Shown: positions 26,207 to 37,336 of the stretch, one piece after another
How positions within the stretch are numbered: the stretch's first letter is position 1
Layout of the letters: the number at the start of each line of letters is the position of its first letter
Origin: Schizochytrium sp. TIO01
Taxonomy: Eukaryota > Sar > Bigyra > Thraustochytrida > Thraustochytriidae
Direction of reading: 5' to 3'
NCBI GenBank assembly: GCA_004764695.1
Contig: SMSO01000004.1
Location: 84,501 to 148,500 of the forward strand
Length of the DNA: 64,000 nucleotides
Made by a program: the position numbers and the translations under genes
Notes under the pieces: model-generated
Told to the model about the DNA's origin: nothing
The model's input: only the letters and a program-made list of their open reading frames with translations
Databases searched by the model: none

Positions 26207-28507
26207 ATGAGACGAAGGCGCGATAGAATGTTTGTGGAAGATGGGAAACACAAGGACCTGATCCTCGTTCGCCGTGAGAGCGGCGGCCGAACCTCAGCAG
26301 ACCCGCAAACAAACAACATGGGCTGGCCGCTGCTGTCTGCGCATGACCCCTTACACGGGCCATACCATGAGGAAAACCCAGCCAACTCCCGCGCCACGGC
26401 ATCGCATGTGGCCACAAGTCGCATAAAATTGCGGCGTCATGGGTCTTCATCTTTTCACCTCGGGTTTCTCATTGACGACGGACTCTTGGACGGGCCGGCT
26501 GACATTGCAGAAATTGGCGGCGAGGCTACCCCGCCACCCGCAACGAGCAGTATACATGGAGGAGATCATCACATGATGGACGGCGGCGAGGAGATTGGCT
26601 TCTTCTACCACGCCCCACCCTCATCACAATCGGGGATCCCACCGCAACATTACGTTGACACACAAGGAACAAATCAACATGGAGCGTCAGATCGGATGTC
26701 ACACCAACACCTTGCCAGCAGCGGCGGCGCTAGTAACAATATCAACGATGACATGTCCCACCACCACCATCCTCACCATCTTCAACGCAACGATGACCAT
26801 CGCCACCATGTCTCTCAGCTCCGCGCGCCACGATTACGAACATACCTTTCGGCGCAAGGGCTCACCTTTGGACAATTTCCGCCAAAATCACAATCGCCAA
26901 TGATGATGCAAGACCACCAACACCACCATCATCAAGAGCAACATTTACAACACCACACAGGGCACTTTTACGAAGATCACACCTCGCAGCACCGGCAGCA
27001 AAATGTTCACTCCGCATCTCAAAGCGGAAAGAATGCCCAGCTGCTCCAGCACCACCAGCAACCGCTAGACCATACGCATGACTATTCACGTCCGTTGCAG
27101 TCGCTGGCATCTGTTGAAATGGACCGCCGCATTGAACAACAACACCCTCGGCCACCCATTGACCATTCCGCGCATGAACATACCCGACACTTGGACTCCT
27201 CCGTAATGCAACACGTCAAAAATGAACATACTCCGCATTCCCTGGAAGCTCAACGCGGCCCCGCAAGCTTGCGAAGCACCACGAGCCCAAGCAACATGAA
27301 CAACAATAACAATGCCAGCAGCAATGATAGCATCAGACAACCATCCCCGCGCATCGCGGCGCGGAACCAGTCACATGAATTGTCGGGTGCGTCTACCACG
27401 ACTAGCTCTGATATTGTAGCTACCACTGCAACCTCTCATGGTGCCGATGTTCCGGCACCCCCTACCTCTCGACTTGCCAGCCTTGAAGCCAGCAGCGACG
27501 GCCCGCGTAGAACATCAAGTAAAAGATCTCGTTATGACTATGACGCAGCTTCAGAGCCGCCTGGATCTCCAGAAAGCGCTCGGTCTGCACCAAACGGGAA
27601 TAGTAGCAAAAAGCGCCGTCGCCGTTGGCTTAACTTTGAGGACGAACTGCTTCGTGACAATGTGCAGTCCTTCCTCGATTCTCACAAGCCTGCTGATGAA
27701 AATAGCAAAGTCAAGATCCCATGGAATAAGATTGCACAACTTATTCCTAATCGCAACGCAAAGCAATGCCGCGATCGTTGGCAAGCTATGCGTAACCCCA
27801 ATAATAAGCGTGAGTGGACCATGGAGGATGATCTGTGCTTACTGCGGCTTCAAAAACGTTTTAGCAACCGCTGGGTGCGGATTGCGGCTGCATTTCCGGA
27901 TCGCAACGATAACATGGTTAAGTCACGCTTCCGCGTTCTGAGCAAGCTCAACATTACACCTGAACACATTGCCGCACAAATTGATCGTTGCAACGCAACA
28001 AAGCAAGCTCGGCGCTCATCGTCTACTGCTGCAGATGCGCACTACTATCATCCAAGTCAAGTGCAGCAGCAGCAGCAGCAGCAACAATCATATCAGCAAG
28101 CACTCCACCCTTCAGTATCATCTATGCCACCCCCTGTGCCTCACTCCCACTCCGCAAGTTCATCAATTTCGTCAAGTTCGTCTTCCTCCCCAACATGGAC
28201 ATCGCCTCCTGCTGTTGCAAATGCTACCAACGTGTCAGTTACAGAAATGTCGCCGGCCTCGCGCCCTCCCATTGTTGAACATAGGACAGGAGCTAGTGCG
28301 AGAAATGCGCCATCCCATCATCATTCTCAACAGCAGCAGCAACATAGCCACCATCATAATGGTCACCCCGTTGAAAAGGGGGCCATGAGACCTCCCATGC
28401 TGCCATCGCAACAACATCAACAAGGCCATCAACGAACACAGCAGCAGCAACAACAACCACCCCGCGAGACAGATCTCGCAGAGTGGTGTTCCATTCTCTT
28501 AGATTGA
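26207..28507 (+). CDS. two-repeat Myb (R2R3-type) DNA-binding protein
   Basis: A probable nuclear transcription factor of 766 residues. Two adjacent Myb/SANT repeats are visible. The first (about 474-525) has W474, W506 and W525 and ends in KQCRDRW, the classic recognition-helix signature; it has a longer loop than usual between helices 1 and 2. The second (about 537-575) has W537 and W556, with Phe575 replacing the last Trp, and the motif RNDNMVKSRF. A basic cluster KKRRRR (468-473) just before repeat 1 could be a nuclear localisation signal. The rest is low complexity: His- and Gln-rich in residues 100-300, a polyglutamine run after the Myb region, then Ser/Pro- and Gln-rich segments of the kind seen in activation domains. 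The first ATG has T at -3; Met8 (26228) has A at -3 and may be the true start. Single exon. DNA target and pathway cannot be told. Confidence 0.9.
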   Translation: MRRRRDRMFVEDGKHKDLILVRRESGGRTSADPQTNNMGWPLLSAHDPLHGPYHEENPANSRATASHVATSRIKLRRHGSSSFHLGFLIDDGLLDGPADIAEIGGEATPPPATSSIHGGDHHMMDGGEEIGFFYHAPPSSQSGIPPQHYVDTQGTNQHGASDRMSHQHLASSGGASNNINDDMSHHHHPHHLQRNDDHRHHVSQLRAPRLRTYLSAQGLTFGQFPPKSQSPMMMQDHQHHHHQEQHLQHHTGHFYEDHTSQHRQQNVHSASQSGKNAQLLQHHQQPLDHTHDYSRPLQSLASVEMDRRIEQQHPRPPIDHSAHEHTRHLDSSVMQHVKNEHTPHSLEAQRGPASLRSTTSPSNMNNNNNASSNDSIRQPSPRIAARNQSHELSGASTTTSSDIVATTATSHGADVPAPPTSRLASLEASSDGPRRTSSKRSRYDYDAASEPPGSPESARSAPNGNSSKKRRRRWLNFEDELLRDNVQSFLDSHKPADENSKVKIPWNKIAQLIPNRNAKQCRDRWQAMRNPNNKREWTMEDDLCLLRLQKRFSNRWVRIAAAFPDRNDNMVKSRFRVLSKLNITPEHIAAQIDRCNATKQARRSSSTAADAHYYHPSQVQQQQQQQQSYQQALHPSVSSMPPPVPHSHSASSSISSSSSSSPTWTSPPAVANATNVSVTEMSPASRPPIVEHRTGASARNAPSHHHSQQQQQHSHHHNGHPVEKGAMRPPMLPSQQHQQGHQRTQQQQQQPPRETDLAEWCSILLD

Positions 28508-31500
28508 CTCGCAGTCAATTTCTACTTTTGCATCATTATAGTGAACTCGATTACCTTCAAATTCAAGGAAAATGCCTCTATTCTACCTTTTCTTCTTCTC
28601 CTTCTTCTTCTCTGCATTCACCAATCCTTTACATTTTTGATATCCCAACAGAATCTTTTAAAACACAAAACAAACAAAGCGAATTTTTCAAGCAAACGAG
28701 TCGTTCGACATGATCTGATATTTTTATAGAAACGTCAAGGAATTATTTCTCCAAAACATTGTTGCATTTAACAAGGAAGTAGATCTCTACACGTAGTTTT
28801 AAAGGAATACAACCTTTGCGCATATGCAGCATGATAAGGCGAGGTGAATACAAATCTGATGTTCAGTGACAACAACCTTGATGTATATGAAGCATGACAA
28901 GGCACGGTGGATGTAAATCTGATGTTCACTTTGCAGTGACCACAAGTCATCTTTAAGAATTTCTTTTTTCAAACATTATAATGTATTAGCAAGTATCTAT
29001 TTACCTGTTTGCCAGTGGTTTGAAAAGATATTGATCTGTGCACATAGAGATATAACTCCACAGATGTACCACTTCCTCTCGAAAAAAAATCCATGAACAT
29101 TTTCAGCCCGTTACCAAGGATCTCAAAATCTACAAGTGGTTCATGATGAGTGTACCCTTAGCATGTGTGAAGGCAAGAAAAGGCAATCTGCAATATGAAT
29201 CGAATGTTCAAGTTAAAGTGGCCACAAGCTTTCTCCAAGAACTTCAATCTTTGGAATCTTGCAGTCTATCAACAATTACCTAGGAACCTATCTGCCAGTG
29301 GTTTTAAAAAAAACTACTTTTCAAGTGAAGACTATGTGCGGCGCACGCCGATATCTGGTTTCAACCCCATAGAGATGTCAAGTTTTATCCCAGAATTCCT
29401 TGCTCTTTTTCTTTTTTACATTTTTAGTATGTCAGGAAGCATCTACATATCTACAAATCGTTTACAACTTTCAGATATGCGCAAGGCAAGACAAGGTAAG
29501 CTGTGATTTCAACTCCACAGAGGCATCAAATTCTCACCAAGAATTCCTCTTTTTGGATTGTACTCCTACCCAGGCACCTATCTGCAAGTGGTTCGAAAGA
29601 AATTAGCTTTGTACAACGGGTGCGACTCGCAACAAATTTGTCTTAAACTCCGTAAACAAGTCACATACTAAACACAGAAAGGATTTTATACAAATTCTCT
29701 TTGCCAAGATATTCCTTTTTGTCCACAAGTATCTATCCACAAGCACTAGGTAGACACCTAGCAAATGACTTCAGATCAAAATGAGGCATATGACAAAATT
29801 CGATATCACTGTATCGTGTCGTCAAGTTCCCTCAGAACTCTTCTCTAACTCAAATACTGTGTGTCTACAGATGGTTCCATTGTCCAGACGTATGTGGTTT
29901 GGCAAGACGCATGACAAGATCTGACTCGTCTTACACTTACAGTGCTCTCTCAAGAATCACTTGCAAATGTTTCTGCCTATCATGTAATCTAGCAGCGAGT
30001 ACGAATTGGTATGAGTTGGACCAAAGCAACGCAAACATTGTATGAACAGCCATTCATCGTTTTGCGAAGCTTTTAAACAGACGACATAAACTCAAGTACA
30101 TGATACAAGACTAATAATAACATGGGGAGGTTACTATTTGCAGCCAAGAGAATCACAAGGGCAAGGTACGTCCAACTAGAGAGTATATAACCTACGTGAA
30201 GACATCACCAAAAGAATTTGGAGATATGTCTTGAAGCAAGTCAAATAATGAAGGACCAAGAAGGCTCAGTTCATATGAGCAAAAAAATCAAGCGTAGGGA
30301 GGAGGGATACTTCCATGGGAAAGCAGTAGCCCGCCAAGTGAATAAATATAAACAAGCAACCGGAAATGGGCTCCCAGATCCAGCCAAGCATTAAAAGACG
30401 TCCTGAAACCTTGCAGAGAGTAGCCTGGCAGTAGATACAAAAGAACACATCACAATGATAAAGAAGCTTGCTACGATAGTTTTCCTTTCGACATCGATGG
30501 CATGTTCATGTGTATCTACTCCCCGGGTACAAGTGCTTAGATTAATTCTCTGCCGTGGGCACGTAGCATTGATGCTGTCTGTTTTTCGATAATTAAGAGT
30601 TGGCAACCAGTTAGTCAAAACTATTCCTATCAATCATTTTGTACTCACACCCTTTCATTCTTCCGTTGCTCACAAGAGCCTGGTCAAGTGGATATTATCC
30701 TATAAGATGCCACAAGACTAATTATTTGGTCTTCAAATTGAATATAGCAAGCATGACGCCACTTAACCTGTTCAGGCCAAGCACAATTCGCGCACAACTT
30801 GCAACTCTTTTGCTCTCCGACCTGACTGTCCGAAGCCGTGGGTATCAGCTTAGCCAGTGAGCTTGACAAATAGGAGAGCGTATACGACCAAATAAATAAA
30901 GAGAGAGAAACCCCTTCCCCAACGGCGCCTTTCAAGCCAAGTTACTTCATGTTTGCTCCTCATCTCAGAGAGGCAGCATCTTCACTCGACTCAAGGTCCC
31001 GCTCCTCACAAAAACCCAACCCCCACCTTTGCTTGGCTGCTTCAAGAGCAAGCTGACAATTGCACGTACCTCGGCCCCAAGTTGCCTTTGGTTTGTTCCA
31101 GCGCAAACAGTTGCGAGTTTGCTTGAGCGGATTTGCATCGCTGCGCTTCAAGTAAGTCCATCGCCACGTATTCTGTCCTGTGGATCTTTGGCCCTCCAAG
31201 TGCTTCACAGCCATCCACTTAGATCTTAGCAGATCGTCTAAGGACTGCAAAAGAAGGGTTTCAAAGTTATTGGACCGCGTGAAGACAGACGGGGGGGGTT
31301 CTCCTCTCCACAAGAACAGGTGTTATCCACACGCACTCCCTGGAGTTGACACTACGTCAGTGATACTGATCGTAGCAAAAGCTATGGAATGCTAACACTG
31401 TTGAAGGTACGCTCGACAGTGAAGGACGACTTAGGATGAAGCTGGTGGGGGAAGTGGGATATTCAACGGGGGCTTGGAATAGAGAATTGCAACAGCGAAA

Positions 31501-34274
31501 TTACTTTAAATTAAAATAGGTGGGGCTTGTTTGTGAATGTACCGGGTTATTGACGTTTCCCGTAGTTATGATTGTATTTAAGCCGCTCGCACAATTCTTG
31601 ATGTATCATTAATATTATAGTTTCAGTCAGCCGTAGCAAGACTTTAAAGAGTAGCTACAGTTTTTAGTTTTGAGCAAAATCAATAGCATAATATAGCAAA
31701 CTGCCTGCATTTCAGGTAATCAGAAGCTTTATAAGATTGACCAACAAACATGTTTTGTCTTCTCTTTCAGGCTGAGAAAACTGCGTTCTATTCTCCTACT
31801 TCGCACAGAAAATAAATGGTCAACTTTGGCGCTCACAAAAACTCTCAATCACATGAATTGTTTTAGTCATGTACACATTTGGTGCCGGCTTCAAGAAAAG
31901 TTCGTCCATCAAGAGCTCTAGCAAAATGCAAAATGACTAAGGGTAAGATATTTTTTTTAATCTACATGACACGATTGGATCTTTGAATCTTTACAAAGGT
32001 TGAGTACGTCACTTATACTCGCGTACGCAATAGAACAAAACATGGCAACCGCGACGGCGACCTTGCATTTTTCTTGTAAAAAGCTGAAAATGAGGCATCT
32101 TGCGGCTTCTATATCTAGAGGTTTCCGGACCCAGATCGCGCATCTGTGACAAAATTTAGGGTTTATATAGTTGCTATTACTTTACTAAGAGAATTGAACT
32201 TGGGGAATTTGGCTGGATGAGTAAAAGCTTACTGATAGACATTCTTAGGTTTTAAATTAAAATCTATGTATGGTCAAGAACCTCGTGCACGGACCTCCGG
32301 TAACAGTAAAACTGGAATGAGGGTTGTGCTTTAATATAAGCTTATACCCAAACACAAAGGGAAATAGGAGATACTTACTACACTTTCCATTTATTTTTCA
32401 CATGGTCTTTTTGATAAAACGTTCGAGCAAAACTTTCTTATTCTTGTGTTGCCTATAAAAATAAAAAAGAAGTTAAACAAAGCAATCAAAAGCACAGAAA
32501 AACTGAAAGCAAATTGCCCCGAGCTCTCTGGATTCCTTTGATGACGACATCCTTCTTCGTGGAAAGGTCAAGCAGAAGAGCAGTTAGTATCGATTCAATT
32601 TGAGGTTCGCAAACCAATAGCACTTTCAATGATGACCGCGATACTAAGATAGAAGATGACCTTGAGCAGCTTCTCTTGAAAGTTAGGAAAACAACACGTC
32701 AAAACCAACAGCGAAAACTTACTAGCCCCTGAAATTCGACACAGACGATACATAGATGCGAACTCCTTCATTCTGAAAAGCCCCCGCTTTCCCTAAATAT
32801 CTGCGGTTGTCTCGCTTACTGACTCCAAATTCACGGGGCCTTTCAATGGGGTCATGGAAATAACAAAGTGGGGACACAGAGCGCCTTGAAGAAGTCATTC
32901 GACGCTGCCAGCACAAAACGTGGCGTGTAGTATCAGCAACGTCGGCATCCTCTCCTCTCCCCAAGCATGCTGAGCGATCCAAACCCTCAAGCCTCAGCAC
33001 CCGGTCTCCATCACGACCATCTATCAACACAGAGTCCACATGCCAAATTTGCTGCCTAAGCTACTACCAAACGAAGGCAAGAACCGCTCGTCAAAGAGGA
33101 CCATAAGGGGTCACACGAGTTTTCCATAAGCCGCACTTTGTGCCAGCCGCGAGAACTTTCAATCTCTCACGTGTATCCAATATCTGACCTCCTCAATGAA
33201 ACTCTGAGCGATGGAACTCCGCTTCATATCTAGCCCACCCCTTGCGGACGCCGATACTTCGCGTCGCGTCGGAACTGCAGAGCAGTGCCTGCCTGGCCAG
33301 GTACGTCAGCGTATGCCTTTGGTTGTTTGTTATTTGTGTTCTCCGACGCCATGAGAGTCGTGAAGATGTCTTTCCTTTTTCTTTAGAAGCAGAATCCAAA
33401 ACGAAAGAACCAATAGATAGGCGACTTTCCTTCAGCCCCCTCGATGACCGCATCGAGGCAGCCGCGTTCGAAAGCGCATGTTGGCGAGGCTTGGACTGAT
33501 CGCAGCCTCCTAAACCCACGCTCGCTTGAATGAATAAACGTCCATTCTGAAGTCTCACGAATTATCATGGAGCCCCATCTTAAGAACGTTCCGTTCTTCT
33601 TCGCGCTTCAGTTCTCATCCATATTTTTCTGTTTTGCAAAAATCGTTGCATCGTCATTGGCCATGAAAGGCAAACAAACCGATACGCCACGGACTCCGTG
33701 GCATACGTTCTCGATGATACGCTGGACCAGCTTGGACCGGTCTTCTCCGGAGCTCGAGGGAGAGCTCAGCGAGGAGGTGGCTCCTCACGGAAAGCGGGTT
33801 CTGGTTTTGTGCCCGGATTTGTAACAACTGAGATGGAGAAAACAAAAACCGGAAAAATCGTCCCATCTGTTCGCTATGTGAGTCTTAGTCGCTGTGAAAG
33901 AGGACGTAAAATGCTCATCGATTGATTGTTATTATTTCTTTATTTCGATCAACGTTGTTTGTTTGTTTGTTTGTACTTACTTACTTATTGGAAAAGGCGG
34001 AACTAAGTTGGAAAACGAAGATCTTCAGAACTGATTGAGCATCGATCGTGAATTCGAAGGATCCATCGCGACGGCAGCAAAACCCGAATCGGACAAGGCT
34101 CTAGAGGTGAGGAGAGGCGAGGTGAGGTAAGGCAGTACCGCGTAGAGAGAGAGAGCGAAGGAAGGCTTTTTTATAGGTCCGCTGGGACATTGGCACTGGC
34201 ATCGGCAGCGAGCAGGGTTGGGTTCGTGAAGAAAACTTGGAGTTCTTTGGGTTAACTTGACAAAGGGAACCAAG
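28508..34274. other. 5.8-kb intergenic region
   Basis: AT-richer than the first 26 kb and nearly free of microsatellites, so of a different character. It holds a degenerate tandem array (28.8-30.0 kb) and a possible orphan exon on the minus strand (32723-33055). No frame over 125 codons and no recognisable protein. The last 350 bp before the hydroxylase contain GA-rich, GGTGAGG-type sequence that may belong to its promoter or leader. Confidence 0.65.
28800..29990. repeat. degenerate tandem array, period about 285 bp
   Basis: Three diverged landmarks recur in the same order: a GCATGACAAGGCA-like box, a CAAGAATTCCT-like box and a CTGCCAGTGGTT-like box. The last starts near 29011, 29292, 29582 and, more weakly, 29867, giving spacings of 281, 290 and 285 bp. 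The first recurs near 28892, 29161, 29479 and 29783. Extra copies (about 28830, 29132, 29909) suggest an older sub-repeat. Copies are diverged and do not share an open frame. Confidence 0.7.
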
Positions 34275-35684
34275 ATGAAGAGCTTTGTTCGCAACAACGC
34301 GCAGAACCTTCTGCGCGCACAGAAACCATCATCGTTTGCAGCGCGCTGGAATCCGGCGGGAGTAGAGAGCGCTCGCAATTTTGGGTGGAACGCACAGGAA
34401 GAGCGCGAAGCTCAGGAAGATCTCCAACAGCGTATCGAGTCTGAAGATCCATCGGCGCAGCGTACAAGCCTTAACCTCAAGGTTCGCCACCAGACCGGTG
34501 CACTTGAGAATGTGCTTCGCCTGTTTTGGAAGTACGATCTCAACCTCACCCGCATTGAGTCACGGCCTTCTATGTTCGACAGGAACCGCTTCGAGATTGA
34601 CATTGACTTCGAAGGTCCCGCAGATCAGCCTGGAGTGAAATCTATCATGTCCAAGCTCGAATCCTCCTGCGAAGATGTACGTTTGAGCGACCCTGTGATT
34701 GTGCCTTGGTTCCCAATGCACATCAGCGACCTTGACTCCTTTTCACAGAAAACCCTGGACGCAGGAGCTGAACTCGAGTCTGATCACCCAGGTTTCTCTG
34801 ATAAAGTGTACCGCCAGCGTCGTGAAATGATTGTCGCCAACGCTGGAAGCTACCGCTATGGTCAGGAAATCCCTCGCGTGGAGTACAGCGAAGACGAAAT
34901 CAAGACCTGGGGTGCAGTCTACCGCCGTCTTAAAGAAAACTTTCCCAAGCATGCTTGCCAGGAATATATTGACGTTATTGCCAAGCTTGAGAAGGAGGTT
35001 GGCTTTGGCGAAGACAACATTCCACAACAGCAGGACGTCTCGGAGTTCCTCAAGCGCTCAACTGGATTCCAGCTGCGCCCCGTCGCTGGTCTTCTGTCTG
35101 CTCGTGACTTTCTGAATGCATTAGCCTTCAAGACCTTTTTCTCGACGCAATACATTCGTCACCACTCCATGCCGCTCTACACCCCGGAGCCCGATGTTGT
35201 GCACGAGCTCATGGGCCATGCTCCTTTGCTTGCCAACCCTGACTTTGCTGAGCTTAGCCAAACCTATGGTATCGCTTCCCTTGGAGCAAGCGACCGTGAC
35301 ATTGAGCGCCTTGCGACCTGCTACTGGTTTACTATCGAGTTCGGCCTTTACCGCAGCGGTGAAGAGGTCAAGGCGTACGGTGCTGGTCTTTTGTCCTCCT
35401 TTGGTGAGCTTGAGTATTCATGTGGCCCAAAAGAAGCCGGGGAAGCCAAGCCTGAGCTTCTTCCCTGGGACCCTGCGGTCGCAGCTGAGACCGAATACCC
35501 CATCACTACGTACCAGCCCAAGTACTTTGTTGCAGAGTCTCTCCAGGATGCCACTGACAAACTCAAGGACTTTGGAGAGCGCCAGATTGTACGCCCCTTC
35601 CGTGTTTCCTACCTCCCCGAAGAGCAGCGAGTGCAGTGTGACCGTAATGTTGCTCGCGTGCGCTACAACCCGGATGCTGAGTAA
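34275..35684 (+). CDS. aromatic amino acid hydroxylase (phenylalanine 4-hydroxylase type)
   Basis: Tetrahydropterin- and iron-dependent monooxygenase that hydroxylates an aromatic amino acid ring, most likely Phe to Tyr; 469 residues. An N-terminal regulatory ACT domain (about 63-135) carries the ESRPS signature (95-99). The catalytic domain (about 160-460) has the iron ligands His310 and His315 (HELMGH) and Glu355 (TIEFGL); the 45-residue spacing from the first His to Glu equals that in human PAH. The segment TPEPDVVHELMGH is typical. The first about 45 residues are rich in Arg, Ala, Ser and Asn with few acidic residues, like a mitochondrial presequence. The chain ends soon after the catalytic core, so the C-terminal coiled-coil tetramerisation helix of animal enzymes is reduced or absent. 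The start is the first in-frame ATG, context ACCAAGATG. Single exon. Substrate choice among Phe, Tyr and Trp is inferred from overall likeness. Confidence 0.96.
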   Translation: MKSFVRNNAQNLLRAQKPSSFAARWNPAGVESARNFGWNAQEEREAQEDLQQRIESEDPSAQRTSLNLKVRHQTGALENVLRLFWKYDLNLTRIESRPSMFDRNRFEIDIDFEGPADQPGVKSIMSKLESSCEDVRLSDPVIVPWFPMHISDLDSFSQKTLDAGAELESDHPGFSDKVYRQRREMIVANAGSYRYGQEIPRVEYSEDEIKTWGAVYRRLKENFPKHACQEYIDVIAKLEKEVGFGEDNIPQQQDVSEFLKRSTGFQLRPVAGLLSARDFLNALAFKTFFSTQYIRHHSMPLYTPEPDVVHELMGHAPLLANPDFAELSQTYGIASLGASDRDIERLATCYWFTIEFGLYRSGEEVKAYGAGLLSSFGELEYSCGPKEAGEAKPELLPWDPAVAAETEYPITTYQPKYFVAESLQDATDKLKDFGERQIVRPFRVSYLPEEQRVQCDRNVARVRYNPDAE

Positions 35685-37015
35685 TTTAACCCATTTGTAG
35701 CAGTTTATTATGCATATCTGTTGTACGGTTACCTTCATCCCCTGGAGTACTCCCTTCCTCATGTTAGCAAGAGTATGTCTAGTTTGACCTTCATTTATCC
35801 TGTTTTAACCATTCTTTATATTTTTCTCTCCCAAGCTTACAATACATCCTTCCATTCGTTTGACAGGATTTAATGTACAGAAAAAGTATGCGTCATCGAA
35901 TTATTGAGCGCCTCTATTGTGGTGTAAGAGACATTCCGTTTTTTTATTGGACTTGGCGGCTTTCCCAAAACTTTGCTCGCCCTTCTCTGAAGCGAAGTCT
36001 TGGAGTTTGTAATACCGGGGGGGGGGGAGAGAGAGAGCTGCCTGGGAATTTGAGAGTCATGAATTCGTCCAGGAAGATGTTTGATATTTTCCATTCAACC
36101 CTTCACGGCCGGATACAAATGACAAGAAGTTTTAACTATACGGCGAGCTGCCTAAAACTTCAAAAGGTTGCTTATGGAGGACTCCAGGCACAACCGAAGT
36201 GTCAAAAGTATCTTTGTATAACAAGAATTAATTCATATGATTTGCAAAATTTGTTTCTTTCGGTAATGGTTTCTTAGTGGCCCAAATCAGGAGAGCTCAC
36301 GAGATTAAAAGATTCGTCAGAGCTGAGACGAACTCAAATTGATGTGTTTTTTTATTTCTTTTTCTTTTTTTTCAGATACTGAAGAACGGTTCTCCCCACC
36401 TTGTCTGTAAAACCCCTGCGAGTCTCTTACACAGCATTCGTCCGCTATAAAGCCAACGTAATTCTTGTCAGGGTGGGATAGTACAGTCTAGCCAGCTTTT
36501 GTTTTAATTTTGTTTTGCAATAAGTAAGCATCAGGGTAATGACTCAGGAAGTAGTTGCTGGTTGGTCACATCATAACCGTCTTGGTTATTTTCGCTTGGT
36601 TTCAAGGTCGTTTCCTAACATAGGGCAGTCGCACTCAAATAAAAACTCAAGCAAATAGTAATGACCTGGAGAACGAAGCACATCCATCAAAATGGTTCGA
36701 AATACCCCAAAAAACGTGCACGAAAGAACCGACCAACAACACCACCCCGGAAGCCTAGCAACCCGAACTCTATCCCGATATCAACCATCATCCTCAATGC
36801 CCTAGATCTGCACGATTATTATTCATCTCAATCCCAAAGCACATTTATTGTCTCAAGATGTCCCAAATATGATCGGCATCAATAGGAACTTCGTATAATT
36901 TGATCTCCTCAAACGTGCCCTAAGTAAACTCAATTCGAATTTACAGTAGAGCTTGCATCTCGATAAAGATCAGTTCAGAAGGGCTTAGAGATTTCTGGTA
37001 TAAATTTGAAGAGGT
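35685..37015. other. intergenic between two convergent genes
   Basis: 1.3 kb between the 3' ends of the hydroxylase and prefoldin genes. It contains a G-run followed by GA repeats (36017-36038) and otherwise unremarkable AT-leaning sequence. A 134-codon frame (35873-36277) runs through the G-run and resembles nothing known. Confidence 0.6.
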
Positions 37016-37336
37016 TTATGCACTGGCACGAGTCTTGGCTGCGACGGCCTTGACCTCCTTCTCAATCTCAAGAGATCTGTTGGTGTCGAGTCCGATCTGC
37101 TTCTGGATGCGCTCCATGTTGGAGCGGACGCTCATGAGCGCCTCGTCGCGGGACTTCTCCACGAGCACATCGCCTACAAGGCGGTAGCACTGGCGCTCTC
37201 CGTTGAGGCTGTCAAGAACCTCGGCGGCCACGATGTGCTCGCGCTCCTCGGCCTCCAGCTGCGCCACGCGATTCCGGAGCATTTGCGCCTCGTTGGCAAG
37301 CTTCTCAAACTCTGCGCGAACTGCGTTGGGGTCCAT
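37016..37336 (-). CDS. prefoldin subunit 2
   Basis: Beta-class subunit of the hexameric prefoldin co-chaperone, which delivers unfolded actin and tubulin to the cytosolic chaperonin CCT; 106 residues. An N-terminal coiled-coil helix (about 5-45, with the motif LEAEEREH) leads into the conserved hairpin around residues 48-62 (RQCYRLVGDVLVEKS), followed by a second coiled-coil helix (62-102). The Cys-Tyr-Arg-Leu-Val-Gly core is typical of PFD2 proteins. Slightly short at both ends for the family, but complete. Start context GAGAAGATGGAC is favourable. Single exon. The ARPC3 gene 13 kb away is also linked to actin, but nothing suggests coordinated control. Confidence 0.9.
   Translation of the reverse strand: MDPNAVRAEFEKLANEAQMLRNRVAQLEAEEREHIVAAEVLDSLNGERQCYRLVGDVLVEKSRDEALMSVRSNMERIQKQIGLDTNRSLEIEKEVKAVAAKTRASA

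Noticed and set aside
34257-34274. Upstream TTG start for the hydroxylase
   Set aside because: Six codons upstream of the ATG begin with TTG; the ATG at 34275 has a good context and starts a presequence-like peptide, so it was chosen.
35873-36277. 134-codon frame after the hydroxylase
   Set aside because: Runs through a G-homopolymer and GA repeat, and shows no family pattern.
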